This document shows, piece after piece, positions 38,213-47,779 of a stretch of DNA of 64,000 nucleotides. Origin of the DNA: an uncultured Spartobacteria bacterium (GTDB lineage: Bacteria > Verrucomicrobiota > Verrucomicrobiia > Chthoniobacterales > Chthoniobacteraceae). The notes under the pieces were generated by a model that saw only the letters and a program-made list of their open reading frames with translations, was not told the DNA's origin and searched no databases. The DNA is taken from assembly GCA_903901425.1 (NCBI GenBank), contig CAIURC010000063.1, forward strand, positions 62,001 to 126,000. Reading direction: 5' to 3'. The stretch's first letter is position 1, and each line of letters begins with the position of its first letter. A program made the position numbers and the translations under genes.

Positions 38213-39401
38213 GTTTGAAGATGGGCAGGAACATCGCAATCACGATCCCGCCCACAATCACTCCGAGGAAAACGATCAGCAGCGGTTCAATCAGAGAGGT
38301 CAACGCGTCCAACGTGGCCTCGATTTCTGTGTCCCAGAAGTCCGCCATTTTATCCAGCATCTCGTCAATTTTCCCGGTGGCTTCCCCGGCGGAGACCATC
38401 CGGACCATCATGGGTGGAAAGATTTTCTGCCGGGCAAGCGCGGCCGCAAGGTGATCCCCGCGCTCCACCGCCGCGGTTACCTCTTTGAGCGCCGATTCCA
38501 CCATCCAGTTCCCTGCTGTCTCGCCCACAATGTCCAGCACCTCCAGGATGGGAACCCCGCTTCGGATCAGCTGCGCAAAGGTCCTTGCGAATCGGGTCAT
38601 GCAGATTTTGTGGATCAGCGGGCCAAACACCGGCAGCTGAAGCTTCATCCGGTCCCAGAGCCGGCTCCCGTCCCGGGTCCGGAGAAAACTGCGGAGTCCG
38701 AATCCGGTGGCGGCCATGGATCCCAGGAGGAGGATCCACTGGGAGCGGACAAAGTCGCTCAGATCGATCAGGAGTTGGGTGGGTGCGGGGAGTTTCGCCC
38801 CGAAATCGGTGAAGATTGTGGCGAAGGTTGGGACCACCTTGACGATCAGGAACGTGGTGATGCAGAAGGCGATCAGCACGACGATCACCGGGTACGTCAT
38901 TGCCGATTTCACCTTTTTCCGGAGTCGGGCCGTGGATTCAAGAAATGTGGAGAGCCGGTCGAGGATCTCGGACAGCAGCCCCCCGGCTTCCCCCGCCTTG
39001 ACCATCGAGACGTAGAGCCGGGAAAAATGGCGCGTTTGTTTGCCAAGCGCCTCGTGAAAAGAGTCGCCCTGTTGGAGCAGGGCCACCAAGTCGCCGGATA
39101 CGCGCCGGAGGGCCCCTTGTTTGCGGGGGTCGGTTTGTTCGTAAAGTGCGGTGAGCGCTGTGACGAGGGGGAGGCCGGCGGCCACCATGGTGGCCAGTTG
39201 CCGCGTGAACAAAACCAGGTCCGATTCCGGGATCCGGCCTTTGGGAGCTCTCAGCCGGCCGGTGCCGCGCTGTTGGATGCTGAGCACCAGCAGTCCCCGG
39301 GACATCAGAGTCTGGACGGCGTTGTCCTCGTTGAGGGCCTCCTGAATCCCGGAAATTGTTTTTCCAGCGGGGTCACGGGCTTCGTAGGCGAATGTGTTCA
39401 T
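38184..39401 (-). CDS. Type II secretion/type IV pilus inner membrane protein (GspF/PilC family)
   Basis: FAYEARDPAGKTISGIQEA, LVLFTRQLATMVAAGLPLVTALTAL, MVSAGEATGKIDEMLDKMADFWDTEIEATLDALTSLIEPLLIVFLGVIVGGIVIAMFLPIF. Confidence 0.95.
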   Translation of the reverse strand: MNTFAYEARDPAGKTISGIQEALNEDNAVQTLMSRGLLVLSIQQRGTGRLRAPKGRIPESDLVLFTRQLATMVAAGLPLVTALTALYEQTDPRKQGALRRVSGDLVALLQQGDSFHEALGKQTRHFSRLYVSMVKAGEAGGLLSEILDRLSTFLESTARLRKKVKSAMTYPVIVVLIAFCITTFLIVKVVPTFATIFTDFGAKLPAPTQLLIDLSDFVRSQWILLLGSMAATGFGLRSFLRTRDGSRLWDRMKLQLPVFGPLIHKICMTRFARTFAQLIRSGVPILEVLDIVGETAGNWMVESALKEVTAAVERGDHLAAALARQKIFPPMMVRMVSAGEATGKIDEMLDKMADFWDTEIEATLDALTSLIEPLLIVFLGVIVGGIVIAMFLPIFKLSDVVSARG

Positions 39402-39581
39402 GGGACTTGGTGCAGCGAAGGTCAGGCGATCATAGAGCAAGATATTTGCCTGCCCGGTTCGGAAATGCCGGGAAGCTCAGGTCTTGAACTTTTGCTGAAA
39501 AGACTTGCAAAAGCGATCAGGGTTGGGGAGGGTCGGAAGCTAGATAAGACACTTTGAGAATTACAGGGAGCGATTTTTGAT

Positions 39582-39836
39582 ATGACAGACACTCAGGAGA
39601 TTCAGGCGTTGCGGATGCACGACAAGGACACGGGCAGCGCGGACGTGCAGGTGGCGTTGCTTTCTCAGCGCATCAACCATCTTACCGAACATTTGAAGGG
39701 CCACGTGAAGGATCACCATTCCCGTCGCGGCCTTCTGAAGATGGTTTCCCGCCGTCGCAAACTGCTCGATTACCTCAAGCGCACCTCTTCTGACCGCTAC
39801 AAGGTCGTGATCGAGAAGCTCAGCCTGAGGAAGTAA
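39582..39836 (+). CDS. rpsO: 30S ribosomal protein S15
   Basis: [55 protein letters not shown]. Confidence 0.96.
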   Translation: MTDTQEIQALRMHDKDTGSADVQVALLSQRINHLTEHLKGHVKDHHSRRGLLKMVSRRRKLLDYLKRTSSDRYKVVIEKLSLRK

Positions 39837-39843
39837 CCACTTT

Positions 39844-39893
39844 GCCCGCGGAACTGCCTCCCGGAAAACGGGGGGCGGTTCCCGTGGGCTTTT
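39844..39893 (+). terminator. Probable intrinsic terminator/attenuator after rpsO
   Basis: CCCGCGGAACTGCCTCCCG - GAAAA - CGGGGGGCGGTTCCCGTGGG long, slightly imperfect hairpin followed by CTTTT. Confidence 0.7.
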
Positions 39894-39980
39894 CCACGCC
39901 CCCCAGCCCGGTTGGAACACCGGCTCGGGGGCATTTTAACAACCGCACATCGGCGCGCGTCTGTTTTTCGGTTCTGGATT

Positions 39981-40063
39981 TAGCCCCGGCCTCTTCGGTC
40001 TCCCTCGCGCACTCGCGTCGGGAGTTCATCCCGGCTACCGCGTCCCCTGAGGGGCCGGGGCTA
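39981..40063 (+). repeat. Nested inverted repeats in the rpsO-pnp intergenic region
   Basis: Outer 11-bp perfect arms TAGCCCCGGCC / GGCCGGGGCTA; inner CTCCC-t-CGCG-CACT-CGCG-tc-GGGAG; competing CCCCTGAGGGG. Confidence 0.8.
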
Positions 40064-40115
40064 CAGCCAGAAAATCCGGTCAGACGCCGCTGGGGTGCAT
40101 TTCAGAAACCCCAAA

Positions 40116-42248
40116 ATGATACACAACATCACGAGCCAAGTCGGCTCACACGAAATCACCATTGAAACGGGCAAGATGGGTCGCCTCGCCGATGGCGCCG
40201 TCACCGTCCGTTCCGGAGACACCATCGTCATGGTCTCCGCCGTCTCCGCCACCACCGTCAAGGAAGGTCAGGATTTCTTCCCGCTCACCGTGGATTACCG
40301 TGAAAAAGCCGCTGCAGTCGGCAAGTTCCCGGGCGGATATTTCAAGCGCGAAGGGCGCCCCTCCGAGAAGGAAATCCTCACGGCCCGGATGACCGACCGT
40401 CCGCTCCGGCCCCTGTTCCCAAAGGGATACTTCTACGACACGCAGATCATCTCCATTCTGCTGAGCGCAGACGGCCAGATCGATCCGGACATCCTTTCCA
40501 TCAACGGCGCAAGTGCCGCTCTGATGGTTTCCGACATTCCTTTTGACGGACCCGTGGCCGCCGTCCGCGTGGGGCGCGTTGGAGGCGAATTCGTGGTCAA
40601 CCCAACGCACGACGAGCGCGCCAGCAGCGATCTGGACCTCGTTTATGTCGGGAACCGCACCGACGTCATCATGATCGAAGGCAGCGCCTCTGAATTGCCC
40701 GAAGAGGAGTTCATCCGCGCCCTTGAGTTTGCCCAGAAACATGTGGAGGTGCTGGTCAAGGCGCAGTCTGAACTGGCTGCAAAGGCCGGAAAAACCAAGC
40801 GCGTTGCTCCGCTGATGCTCACCAAGGAGGAACTCTTGGAAGTCGCCTACCATGTCGCCGGCGACCGGATCGAAGCCGCTTTGTACACCCCAGGCAAGGT
40901 CGCCCGAGGCAAGGCCGTGGACGCTCTTAAGTCCGAGGTCAAGGAGGCGATCCTCGCCAAATTCCCCGGCGCAACCCCGTTCGAAATCAGTCAGGCCTTC
41001 GATTATCTTCAGAAAAAGGCGTTCCGAGTCAGCATTCTTGACAAGCGGGTCCGCTGCGACGGCCGCCAGCTTGGCGAACTGCGGCCCCTCTCCGGCGAGG
41101 TGGGGTTGATCCCACGCTCCCACGGGAGCGGGTTGTTCCAGCGCGGCGAAACCCAGGCACTCGCCTTGGCAACCTTGGCCCCCATGGAGGAAGCCCAGGT
41201 GCTCGACGGGTATACCGGCGGCGAAACCACCAAGCGGTTCATCCTGCACTACAACTTCCCGCCCTTCAGCGTGGGCGAAACCGGCCGCACCGGCAGCCCC
41301 GGGCGCCGCGAAATCGGCCACGGCGCACTCGCCGAACGTTCGATCGATGCCGTCATTCCCCCGGTGGAAAAGTTCCCTTACGCGCTCCGCGTCAGCAGCG
41401 AGGTGATGGAATCCAACGGGTCCACCTCCATGGCCTCGGTGTGTGCCGGTGTCCTGGCCCTCATGGATGCAGGCGTTCCCATCAAGCAGCCCGTGGCCGG
41501 CATCAGCGTCGGTCTGGTCACCGAGTACAGCGCCGACGGACGTCTGGCCCGGTACACCACCCTGGCTGACATCATCGGCAGCGAAGATCACTTCGGGGAC
41601 ATGGACTTCAAGCTCTGTGGCACCCACACGGGTGTCACGGGCTTCCAGCTCGACCTCAAGCTGCCCGGCATCAGCCATGCCATCATGTCAGAAGCCATCT
41701 ACCAGGCCCGCGACCTCCGGATGAAGGTCCTCGATGTCATGAGCGCTGCCCTCGCCGCGCCGCGTCAGGAACTGAGCCGGTTCGCCCCGCGGATCGAGAC
41801 CCTCAAGATCAACCCCGACAAGATTGGCCTCCTCATCGGGCCCGGCGGCAAGACCATCAAGGGCATCGTCGCCGAAACCGGTTGCGAAGTGAACATCGAT
41901 GACGATGGCACCGTGCGCCTCTACTCCAACAACCCCGAAGGCATGGAGCGCGCCAAGCAGATCATCGGCGGAATGACCCGCGAACTCGAGGTCGGCGCTC
42001 TCTACCAGGGCCGCGTCGTCACCATCAAGGAGTTCGGGTGCTTCGTCGAAGTGATGCCCGGCAAGGACGGCCTCTGTCACATCAGCGAACTGGCTGATTT
42101 CCGCGTCAACAAGGTCGAAGATGTCGTCAAAATGGGCGATATCATCTGGGTCAAGTGCCTCGGCGTTGACGAAAAAGGCCGCATCAAGCTCAGCCGGAAG
42201 GCCGCCATGAAGGAGCGGAACGAATCCGAGCAGGCTGCCAAGGCCTGA
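40116..42248 (+). CDS. pnp: Polyribonucleotide nucleotidyltransferase (PNPase)
   Basis: FKREGRPSEKEILTARMTDRPLRPLFPKGY, GEVGLIPRSHGSGLFQRGETQALA, KH domain (IGLLIGPGGKTIKGIVAETG) and S1 domain (GRVVTIKEFGCFVEVMPGKDGLCHISEL). Confidence 0.97.
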   Translation: MIHNITSQVGSHEITIETGKMGRLADGAVTVRSGDTIVMVSAVSATTVKEGQDFFPLTVDYREKAAAVGKFPGGYFKREGRPSEKEILTARMTDRPLRPLFPKGYFYDTQIISILLSADGQIDPDILSINGASAALMVSDIPFDGPVAAVRVGRVGGEFVVNPTHDERASSDLDLVYVGNRTDVIMIEGSASELPEEEFIRALEFAQKHVEVLVKAQSELAAKAGKTKRVAPLMLTKEELLEVAYHVAGDRIEAALYTPGKVARGKAVDALKSEVKEAILAKFPGATPFEISQAFDYLQKKAFRVSILDKRVRCDGRQLGELRPLSGEVGLIPRSHGSGLFQRGETQALALATLAPMEEAQVLDGYTGGETTKRFILHYNFPPFSVGETGRTGSPGRREIGHGALAERSIDAVIPPVEKFPYALRVSSEVMESNGSTSMASVCAGVLALMDAGVPIKQPVAGISVGLVTEYSADGRLARYTTLADIIGSEDHFGDMDFKLCGTHTGVTGFQLDLKLPGISHAIMSEAIYQARDLRMKVLDVMSAALAAPRQELSRFAPRIETLKINPDKIGLLIGPGGKTIKGIVAETGCEVNIDDDGTVRLYSNNPEGMERAKQIIGGMTRELEVGALYQGRVVTIKEFGCFVEVMPGKDGLCHISELADFRVNKVEDVVKMGDIIWVKCLGVDEKGRIKLSRKAAMKERNESEQAAKA

Positions 42249-42314
42249 TTCCAACCCGGTTTTTCGCCATCGGGATTTTCTGCCCGATACGGAATATAAC
42301 CGGGTCAGTTTGAA

Positions 42315-42346
42315 AAGCCGCCGTCCGAAAGGACGGCGGCTTTTTC
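42315..42346 (+). terminator. Intrinsic terminator after pnp
   Basis: AAGCCGCCGTCC - GAAA - GGACGGCGGCTTTTTCTT: perfect stem, GNRA loop, T tract. Confidence 0.92.
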
Positions 42347-42473
42347 TTTGCGCGCCTGGAAGGCCGCATCCAGTCCCAAAGGTCCGAACAAGCAGCCCGG
42401 CATCAACAGCGTGCGCCAATTGGATCAACCGTGCGCTGGAAGCGCCCGGTTAGACCGGGTAACCTCACCGGGT

Positions 42474-44447
42474 ATGAAGCTCTCCCGGTGGTTCCTGATC
42501 CTGCTCTGGCTGTGCGGCGTGCGTTCCTGGGCCAGTGAACCTCTCTGGCTGGCCCATTACATGCCGTGGTATGGCACCAGGGAGGCTCGCGGCCAGTGGG
42601 GCTGGCACTGGACCATGAATCACTTTGATCCGGACAGGATCAAGGGGGATGGCGAGCGCGAGATCGCCTCCCACGATTACCCGCTGATGGGTGTCTACGA
42701 TTCCGGGGACCCGGCCGCGCTGGAGTGCCAGGTCCTGCTCATGAAGTTTGCGGGCATCGATGGCGTGATTGTGGATTGGTACGGCACCGGTACCGGCTTG
42801 GATTTCCCTGCCAATCATGAGAACTCCCAAATACTGGGCGTCTGGTTGAAGCGGGCAGGGTTAAAGCTGGCGGTCTGCTATGAGGACCAGGCGCTGGGGC
42901 AGGCAATCAAGGCGGGTGTGCTCCGTCCCGATGAGGTTGTCCCGCAGGCCGTCCGGGACTTCAAGTGGCTCGAAAAGAATTGGTTTTCTGAGCCGAACTA
43001 CGTGCAGATCAATGGTCGGCCAGTGGTGCTGGTTTTCGGTCCCCAGCACCTCCAGCGCGCTCAGTGGGGCACTGTCCTTGGCGGCCTCCAGCAGCGCCCA
43101 TGGTTGTATGGTCTGCCCCATCTGGCCGCAGAGACCGGCATGGACGGAATCTTCGGATGGCCTCCCGTGGAGGGCGGCAAGGTCGTACCCCCCGAGCGCT
43201 GGAAACGGGAACTTGAGGAACTCCATGGGCGCGCCTCAAAAGGCGAAAAGGTCGTGCCACCCGTGTTTCCGGGGTTTAAGGACATTTATCAGCGCGCCGG
43301 TGTGCACGACAGTTACGGAACCATCTCGGCGCGCAATGGCGCGACCCTCGCGGAAACCGCCGGGCTCGCCGCAAAAAGCACTGCGCCGATCATCCAGATC
43401 GCCACTTGGAACGATTACGGTGAGGGCACCGTCATCGAGCCCACGCGGAGCCGCGGATACCGTTCTCTGGAGCTTCTCCAGCGCCAGCGCGGTGTCCGCC
43501 AGTATGGCCCCGCGGATCTGCGACTCCCCGTGATGCTCTGCCAGTTGCGTCGGCGCGCAGCTCCAGTCGAGTTGCTCGACAAGGCCTCGGAATTGCTTTT
43601 CAACGGGAAATGCATCGAGGCAGAGGCGCTTCTGGCCAAGGCTGCCGCCCAGTTGGGCAAGGTGCCCGCCAAATTTCCCGATTCAGACGCTGCACCCGAT
43701 CCGGATTACCGTTTGGTCAGCGAGGTGTTGTACCGGGAGGAACCCGGCATTTCCGGGGTCCAGAATCAGCGCTGCAGGCTTGACCTCTATTTTCCGGTCA
43801 AACACCAGCCGTACAGCACCGTGGTCTGGTTTCATGGAGGCGGCCTCACTGCCGGGGAACGATCTGTTCCGACCGCACTCCAACGCAGGGGAATCGCCGT
43901 TGCGGCCGTCAATTACCGGCTCGCTCCCGAAGCCAAGTCCCCCGAGTACCTTGAGGACGCTGCTGCTGCCGTCGCATGGGTCCTCAAAAATGTGGCCGGG
44001 TTCGGCGGCGACAAAAACCGGGTTTTTGTTGCGGGCCATTCCGCTGGCGCTTACCTGACGCTCATGCTCGGACTGGACCGCCGCTGGTTGAATGCGCGGG
44101 GGGCAGATCCAGACACCCTGGCTGGTTTGATTCCGCTCAGCCCGCAGGTCATCACCCATTTCGCCATCCGCGAGGAGCGCGGAGGGGACGAAAAACAGCC
44201 TGTCGTCGATGAACTCGCACCCCTTTTCCATGTGAAAAAAGAGGCGCCGCCGATCCTGCTCGTCACTGGGGACCGGGAAAAGGAGCTGCTCGGCCGGTAC
44301 GAAGAGAACGCCTATTTCTGGCGGATGATGAAGGTTGCCGGCCATAAAAACATCCAACTGCGCGAACTCCAGGGGTTTGACCACAGCCGGATGGCGGATC
44401 CCGCCATGCCGCTTCTCTTGGAGTTTGTGAAAGAGTCGCGCCGGTAA
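42474..44447 (+). CDS. Exported GH99-like (glycosyl hydrolase) domain fused to alpha/beta-hydrolase esterase
   Basis: N-terminal WLAHYMPWYGT...GVIVDWYG (GH99/GH71-like look); C-terminal VVWFHGGGLTAGE, YRLAPE, GHSAGAYLTLMLGLD, and late Asp/His region (VTGDREKELLG..FDHSRMADP). Confidence 0.75.
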   Translation: MKLSRWFLILLWLCGVRSWASEPLWLAHYMPWYGTREARGQWGWHWTMNHFDPDRIKGDGEREIASHDYPLMGVYDSGDPAALECQVLLMKFAGIDGVIVDWYGTGTGLDFPANHENSQILGVWLKRAGLKLAVCYEDQALGQAIKAGVLRPDEVVPQAVRDFKWLEKNWFSEPNYVQINGRPVVLVFGPQHLQRAQWGTVLGGLQQRPWLYGLPHLAAETGMDGIFGWPPVEGGKVVPPERWKRELEELHGRASKGEKVVPPVFPGFKDIYQRAGVHDSYGTISARNGATLAETAGLAAKSTAPIIQIATWNDYGEGTVIEPTRSRGYRSLELLQRQRGVRQYGPADLRLPVMLCQLRRRAAPVELLDKASELLFNGKCIEAEALLAKAAAQLGKVPAKFPDSDAAPDPDYRLVSEVLYREEPGISGVQNQRCRLDLYFPVKHQPYSTVVWFHGGGLTAGERSVPTALQRRGIAVAAVNYRLAPEAKSPEYLEDAAAAVAWVLKNVAGFGGDKNRVFVAGHSAGAYLTLMLGLDRRWLNARGADPDTLAGLIPLSPQVITHFAIREERGGDEKQPVVDELAPLFHVKKEAPPILLVTGDREKELLGRYEENAYFWRMMKVAGHKNIQLRELQGFDHSRMADPAMPLLLEFVKESRR

Positions 44448-44555
44448 CAGTGCCGGCAGGATGCCGTTTGGAACCGGTGAGTTTTTGGATTCCGGGTTTG
44501 GTGCCGGTAATCCCTCTGCGTGGAGGAAACAGAGATTTGCTGCTGTTCCTTTCGC

Positions 44556-45545
44556 TCAGGTCTTCCGGTGAAGGGTCCTGAGAAAGTGTTCCACCGATTC
44601 CGACCGCAACGCGGAATCCAAAAGGCTTTCGAGAAGTGTTGAAGAGCCAATCGATTCAAGTTCTTCCTGAATGCCAGATGGGATGTTGCCATGGCGGATC
44701 CGAAGCGCTTGAAGAACGGCTTTCCGCAGGGCAGACCGTTCGCCCTCGGCACGGCCTTGGGTGAGGCCTTCTGCATGGATTTGCTCGGTAATGGTCATAA
44801 GCGCAGATTCGAGTTTTTTGGACGGGACATTGCGGATCCAGTGGTAGATCTCCTCGCGGCTTGAATGTCTGTCCAAAGCATAGCGCAGAAACCATTCAAG
44901 TGCATCTCCGGAAACGGCTTCCAGAAGCGCAGGGTCCCAGAGTGGCGCGGAAAGGAGTTCGCCCACGGGATCGGCCTTGAGGGCTCGAAGTGTAAGCACG
45001 CCCTCGGGCGTCCCCCGGAGCTGGTCGTATGGAATCTTGAGGAGCTCAACGAGGCGGAACTCGAGCTTGGGCTGCAGCGGCCTGAGCAATTCCTCCAGAG
45101 GCGCGGGGATGTCAATGAGTGCGTCCAAAGAAAGTGGTGATTTCCACGGAGAACGATTCTGCGCCAGCACCAGACCCATCACGGCGGGGAGCCGTTGAGC
45201 ACGCGGATTTTCGAGGCGGAACGCCTGCCAGATCTGCAGGGTGTAATAAAGGAGCCGAAAAGCCATCATGGTGTCTTCCTCGCTCTGGTGCTCAAAGAGG
45301 AGGTAGAGGACCGCCGCATGGTCCTTGTAGCTCACTTGAAAGACCAGGTCGCTCTCGGAACTCAAAAACCGGGGATCAATGAACGAAGAGGGGATCTGCC
45401 GGAGCGATTCCCAATCAAAAAAGCCGACAAGAGCTTCCGGGAGATAGTTTTTAAAAAACGCCGCCGCGTTTTCCGTTTTGGAAAAAGTAGATTTGAGCAG
45501 CTTGTCGTGGGGCTGGTGAATCGACGGGGGCGGCATTTCCGGCAT
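44556..45545 (-). CDS. Rpn-family (YhgA-like, PD-(D/E)XK) recombination-promoting nuclease/putative transposase
   Basis: HDKLLKSTFSKTENAAAFFKNYLPEAL, ESDLVFQVSYKDHAAVLYLLFEHQSEEDTMMAFRLLYYTLQIWQ. Confidence 0.85.
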   Translation of the reverse strand: MPEMPPPSIHQPHDKLLKSTFSKTENAAAFFKNYLPEALVGFFDWESLRQIPSSFIDPRFLSSESDLVFQVSYKDHAAVLYLLFEHQSEEDTMMAFRLLYYTLQIWQAFRLENPRAQRLPAVMGLVLAQNRSPWKSPLSLDALIDIPAPLEELLRPLQPKLEFRLVELLKIPYDQLRGTPEGVLTLRALKADPVGELLSAPLWDPALLEAVSGDALEWFLRYALDRHSSREEIYHWIRNVPSKKLESALMTITEQIHAEGLTQGRAEGERSALRKAVLQALRIRHGNIPSGIQEELESIGSSTLLESLLDSALRSESVEHFLRTLHRKT

Positions 45546-45734
45546 CCCAACGGGAAACTGGAATTTCTGGCAGCCGGGCACGGCCCCGGGAAAAACCTCC
45601 GGGTGCAGTGCGGTGCCAGTCAGAACGCGCATACGGACTGGCCGACGTCGGATGGCCCTCAGACGGGACAAGGGGGGGGGATACAGGGCGAGAATTCTGC
45701 GGCTGAAGGCGGCCCGTCAGATGGAGCGGGGCTT

Positions 45735-46697
45735 TCAACCAACCGGACGCTCCGATCCCGCCACAAAAAAACCGCGCACCAGCGTCCGGTACACCTCCGG
45801 TCGCCGCACCTTCACGCGTACGGGGGAGAGCAGGGGAGGGGTTGCCTCAATCAAATCCAGCGTCTGACGCGCAAGATCCCATGGAAGATAGCACGCCATC
45901 CGCAGCCGCATCGGCCGGGTCGCGTCGATGTATCGGCCCCCGCTTTCAAGCAATTGACGCGCACGCCCCACCCAGCGCTCCGCCACAGGCAACGCCGGTT
46001 CCGGACGCGCCAACAGTTCGTCCGGGCGGATCCCGGCTTCCGCCAACTCCACCCGCGGCAGGTAACAGCGGCCCCCGCGCAGATCCTTGGGCAGGTCCCG
46101 CAGAATGTTCACCAGTTGCAGCGCCTTGCCAAAGTCCCGCGCCAGCGGGAGCAACTCCGTCAGCGCAACGCGTGAATGCCCCGGCAGACAATCCGCACAG
46201 GCCGCCGCCCAGAACTCCCCAACACAGCCCGCCACCAAATACGCGTATTCCTCCAGCTCAGCGGCGGTTTCCAGTGACAACACTCCGGCGTTTCCGCCAA
46301 ACCGGGCCAGATCCAGATCCTGGCCGTGGATGATCCGTGCGAGCACCTCCCGGATTAGGCTGCGGCGCGTTTCCGGCACTTCCCCAAGCCAATCCAAACA
46401 CGCCCCCACGTGCTCCAGCAGGAGCTTTTCTCCCGCATGGGAGGGATGCACTTCCCGCGCAAAACGCTTCAAGTCGGTTGAACGCGGCTCCCGGATCAAC
46501 GTCGCAAAGTCTGCCAGAAGTTCCCGCCGCAGCGCCGCCGGGCACGTCTCCGTATCCGCCAGTGTATCGCTGGTTCGCGCCAGGAGGTAGGCGAGTCCGA
46601 TCACTTCCCGCAACGGGCCAGGCAGAATCCGGATGCTGAGGTAAAAGGAACGCGACACAGACGCCAGGAGCCCGCCGCCCAGTTGGGATTTTGTCAT
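45735..46697 (-). CDS. Squalene/phytoene synthase family protein
   Basis: VSRSFYLSIRILPGPLREVIGLAYLLARTSDTLADT, YLVAGCVGEFWA, DFGKALQLVNILRDLPKDLRGGRCYLP. Confidence 0.9.
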   Translation of the reverse strand: MTKSQLGGGLLASVSRSFYLSIRILPGPLREVIGLAYLLARTSDTLADTETCPAALRRELLADFATLIREPRSTDLKRFAREVHPSHAGEKLLLEHVGACLDWLGEVPETRRSLIREVLARIIHGQDLDLARFGGNAGVLSLETAAELEEYAYLVAGCVGEFWAAACADCLPGHSRVALTELLPLARDFGKALQLVNILRDLPKDLRGGRCYLPRVELAEAGIRPDELLARPEPALPVAERWVGRARQLLESGGRYIDATRPMRLRMACYLPWDLARQTLDLIEATPPLLSPVRVKVRRPEVYRTLVRGFFVAGSERPVG

Positions 46698-47773
46698 TGA
46701 GAAAGAGTCAAAAGATCGATGCGCTCCGGATCGGCAACCCCCAGCCCTGACGACTGTGCCGTCTGCAGCCATGCACCCTGGCGACCGAGCGGTGGGAGCT
46801 TTGCCGGCACGCGCCATGCGTCAATCTCGCGGAACGCCAGGCTGTCCAGCGCCACCGGGTCCCGGCTGGCCCAGATACAGCCCGGCTGCGCAAGGTAATG
46901 CGGGTCGCCCTGTGGTCCCCCGGCGAACTGGGCGGTCCAGCAGTCCATGATGTGCAGCACCACTTTTGGTCCCAGAGCCGGCTGCGAATAGGCCCACGCA
47001 ATCGATTCCGCCCCGGAACCGTCCGGTTGCACAAAACGCCGCCAGTTGTCCAGGTTCGGCACGGTCATGTTGTAAAGCGCCCCGGCAATCCCGCAGGACG
47101 ATTCCTCACAGAGCACCGGCATGTTGATCACCTTGTCCACACGCCGCGCCAAAACCTCCGCCAGATGGCTGTTCGAACTCAATTCGTCTCCCAACGGAAC
47201 CTCGCCCGGCAGCCCCTTCGGCAGGGTCCTATCAAACAGCACGTCCCCCCACACCAGTTTCCCAATCACCGGGGCCGTGACGAACGTTTTGCGGTCGTAT
47301 CCGGTGAACGGCGGCACAGATCCCACCCGATAGCCGCCCGGCCGCTGTTTGAACCCCGCCGCCTCCAGTCTCTCCCGGTCCCGGTCCCACACCCAGACCG
47401 CGTTCCTTGGGATTCCGGCCGATTCAAGCCCCCGGAGCACGGCTTCCACCAACGGCACGTGCGTGGCGAGAATTGGGCTCCCGGCGGCGCTCACTTTGAT
47501 CCCGACCCGGTCCTTGGGGTTCACCAAACTCTTCCACGCCTCCGCCGCTGTGGGTTTGCCCGTCACGGCCATCACGAGGCGCTCCACCACCGCCGCGGCC
47601 ACCGGTTCGCTCAAGGGGCGTCCCGCACGGCCGTCCGGAGGATTCACGCTGTACACCGTCGCCCGGGGGCGCTGCGGGGCGGACGGTTTTTCCGTGTTCC
47701 CGGCCTTCTCTGCCTGAAGCGGTGCAACCGCCAGAAGCAGGGTCCAAAAAAACAGGGGGATCCGGATTTGCAT
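46694..47773 (-). CDS. DUF362-like exported protein
   Basis: Signal peptide; RVGIKVSAAGSPILATHVPLVEAVLRGLESAGIPRNAVWVWDRDRERLEAAGF; CEESSCGIAGALYNMTVPNLDNWRRF. ATGA overlap with downstream gene. Confidence 0.75.
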   Translation of the reverse strand: MQIRIPLFFWTLLLAVAPLQAEKAGNTEKPSAPQRPRATVYSVNPPDGRAGRPLSEPVAAAVVERLVMAVTGKPTAAEAWKSLVNPKDRVGIKVSAAGSPILATHVPLVEAVLRGLESAGIPRNAVWVWDRDRERLEAAGFKQRPGGYRVGSVPPFTGYDRKTFVTAPVIGKLVWGDVLFDRTLPKGLPGEVPLGDELSSNSHLAEVLARRVDKVINMPVLCEESSCGIAGALYNMTVPNLDNWRRFVQPDGSGAESIAWAYSQPALGPKVVLHIMDCWTAQFAGGPQGDPHYLAQPGCIWASRDPVALDSLAFREIDAWRVPAKLPPLGRQGAWLQTAQSSGLGVADPERIDLLTLSQ

Positions 47774-47779
47774 GGGGCG

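Noticed and set aside
40146-41678. 510 aa minus-strand ORF opposite pnp
   Set aside because: Mirror of the pnp coding frame; no recognisable domain.
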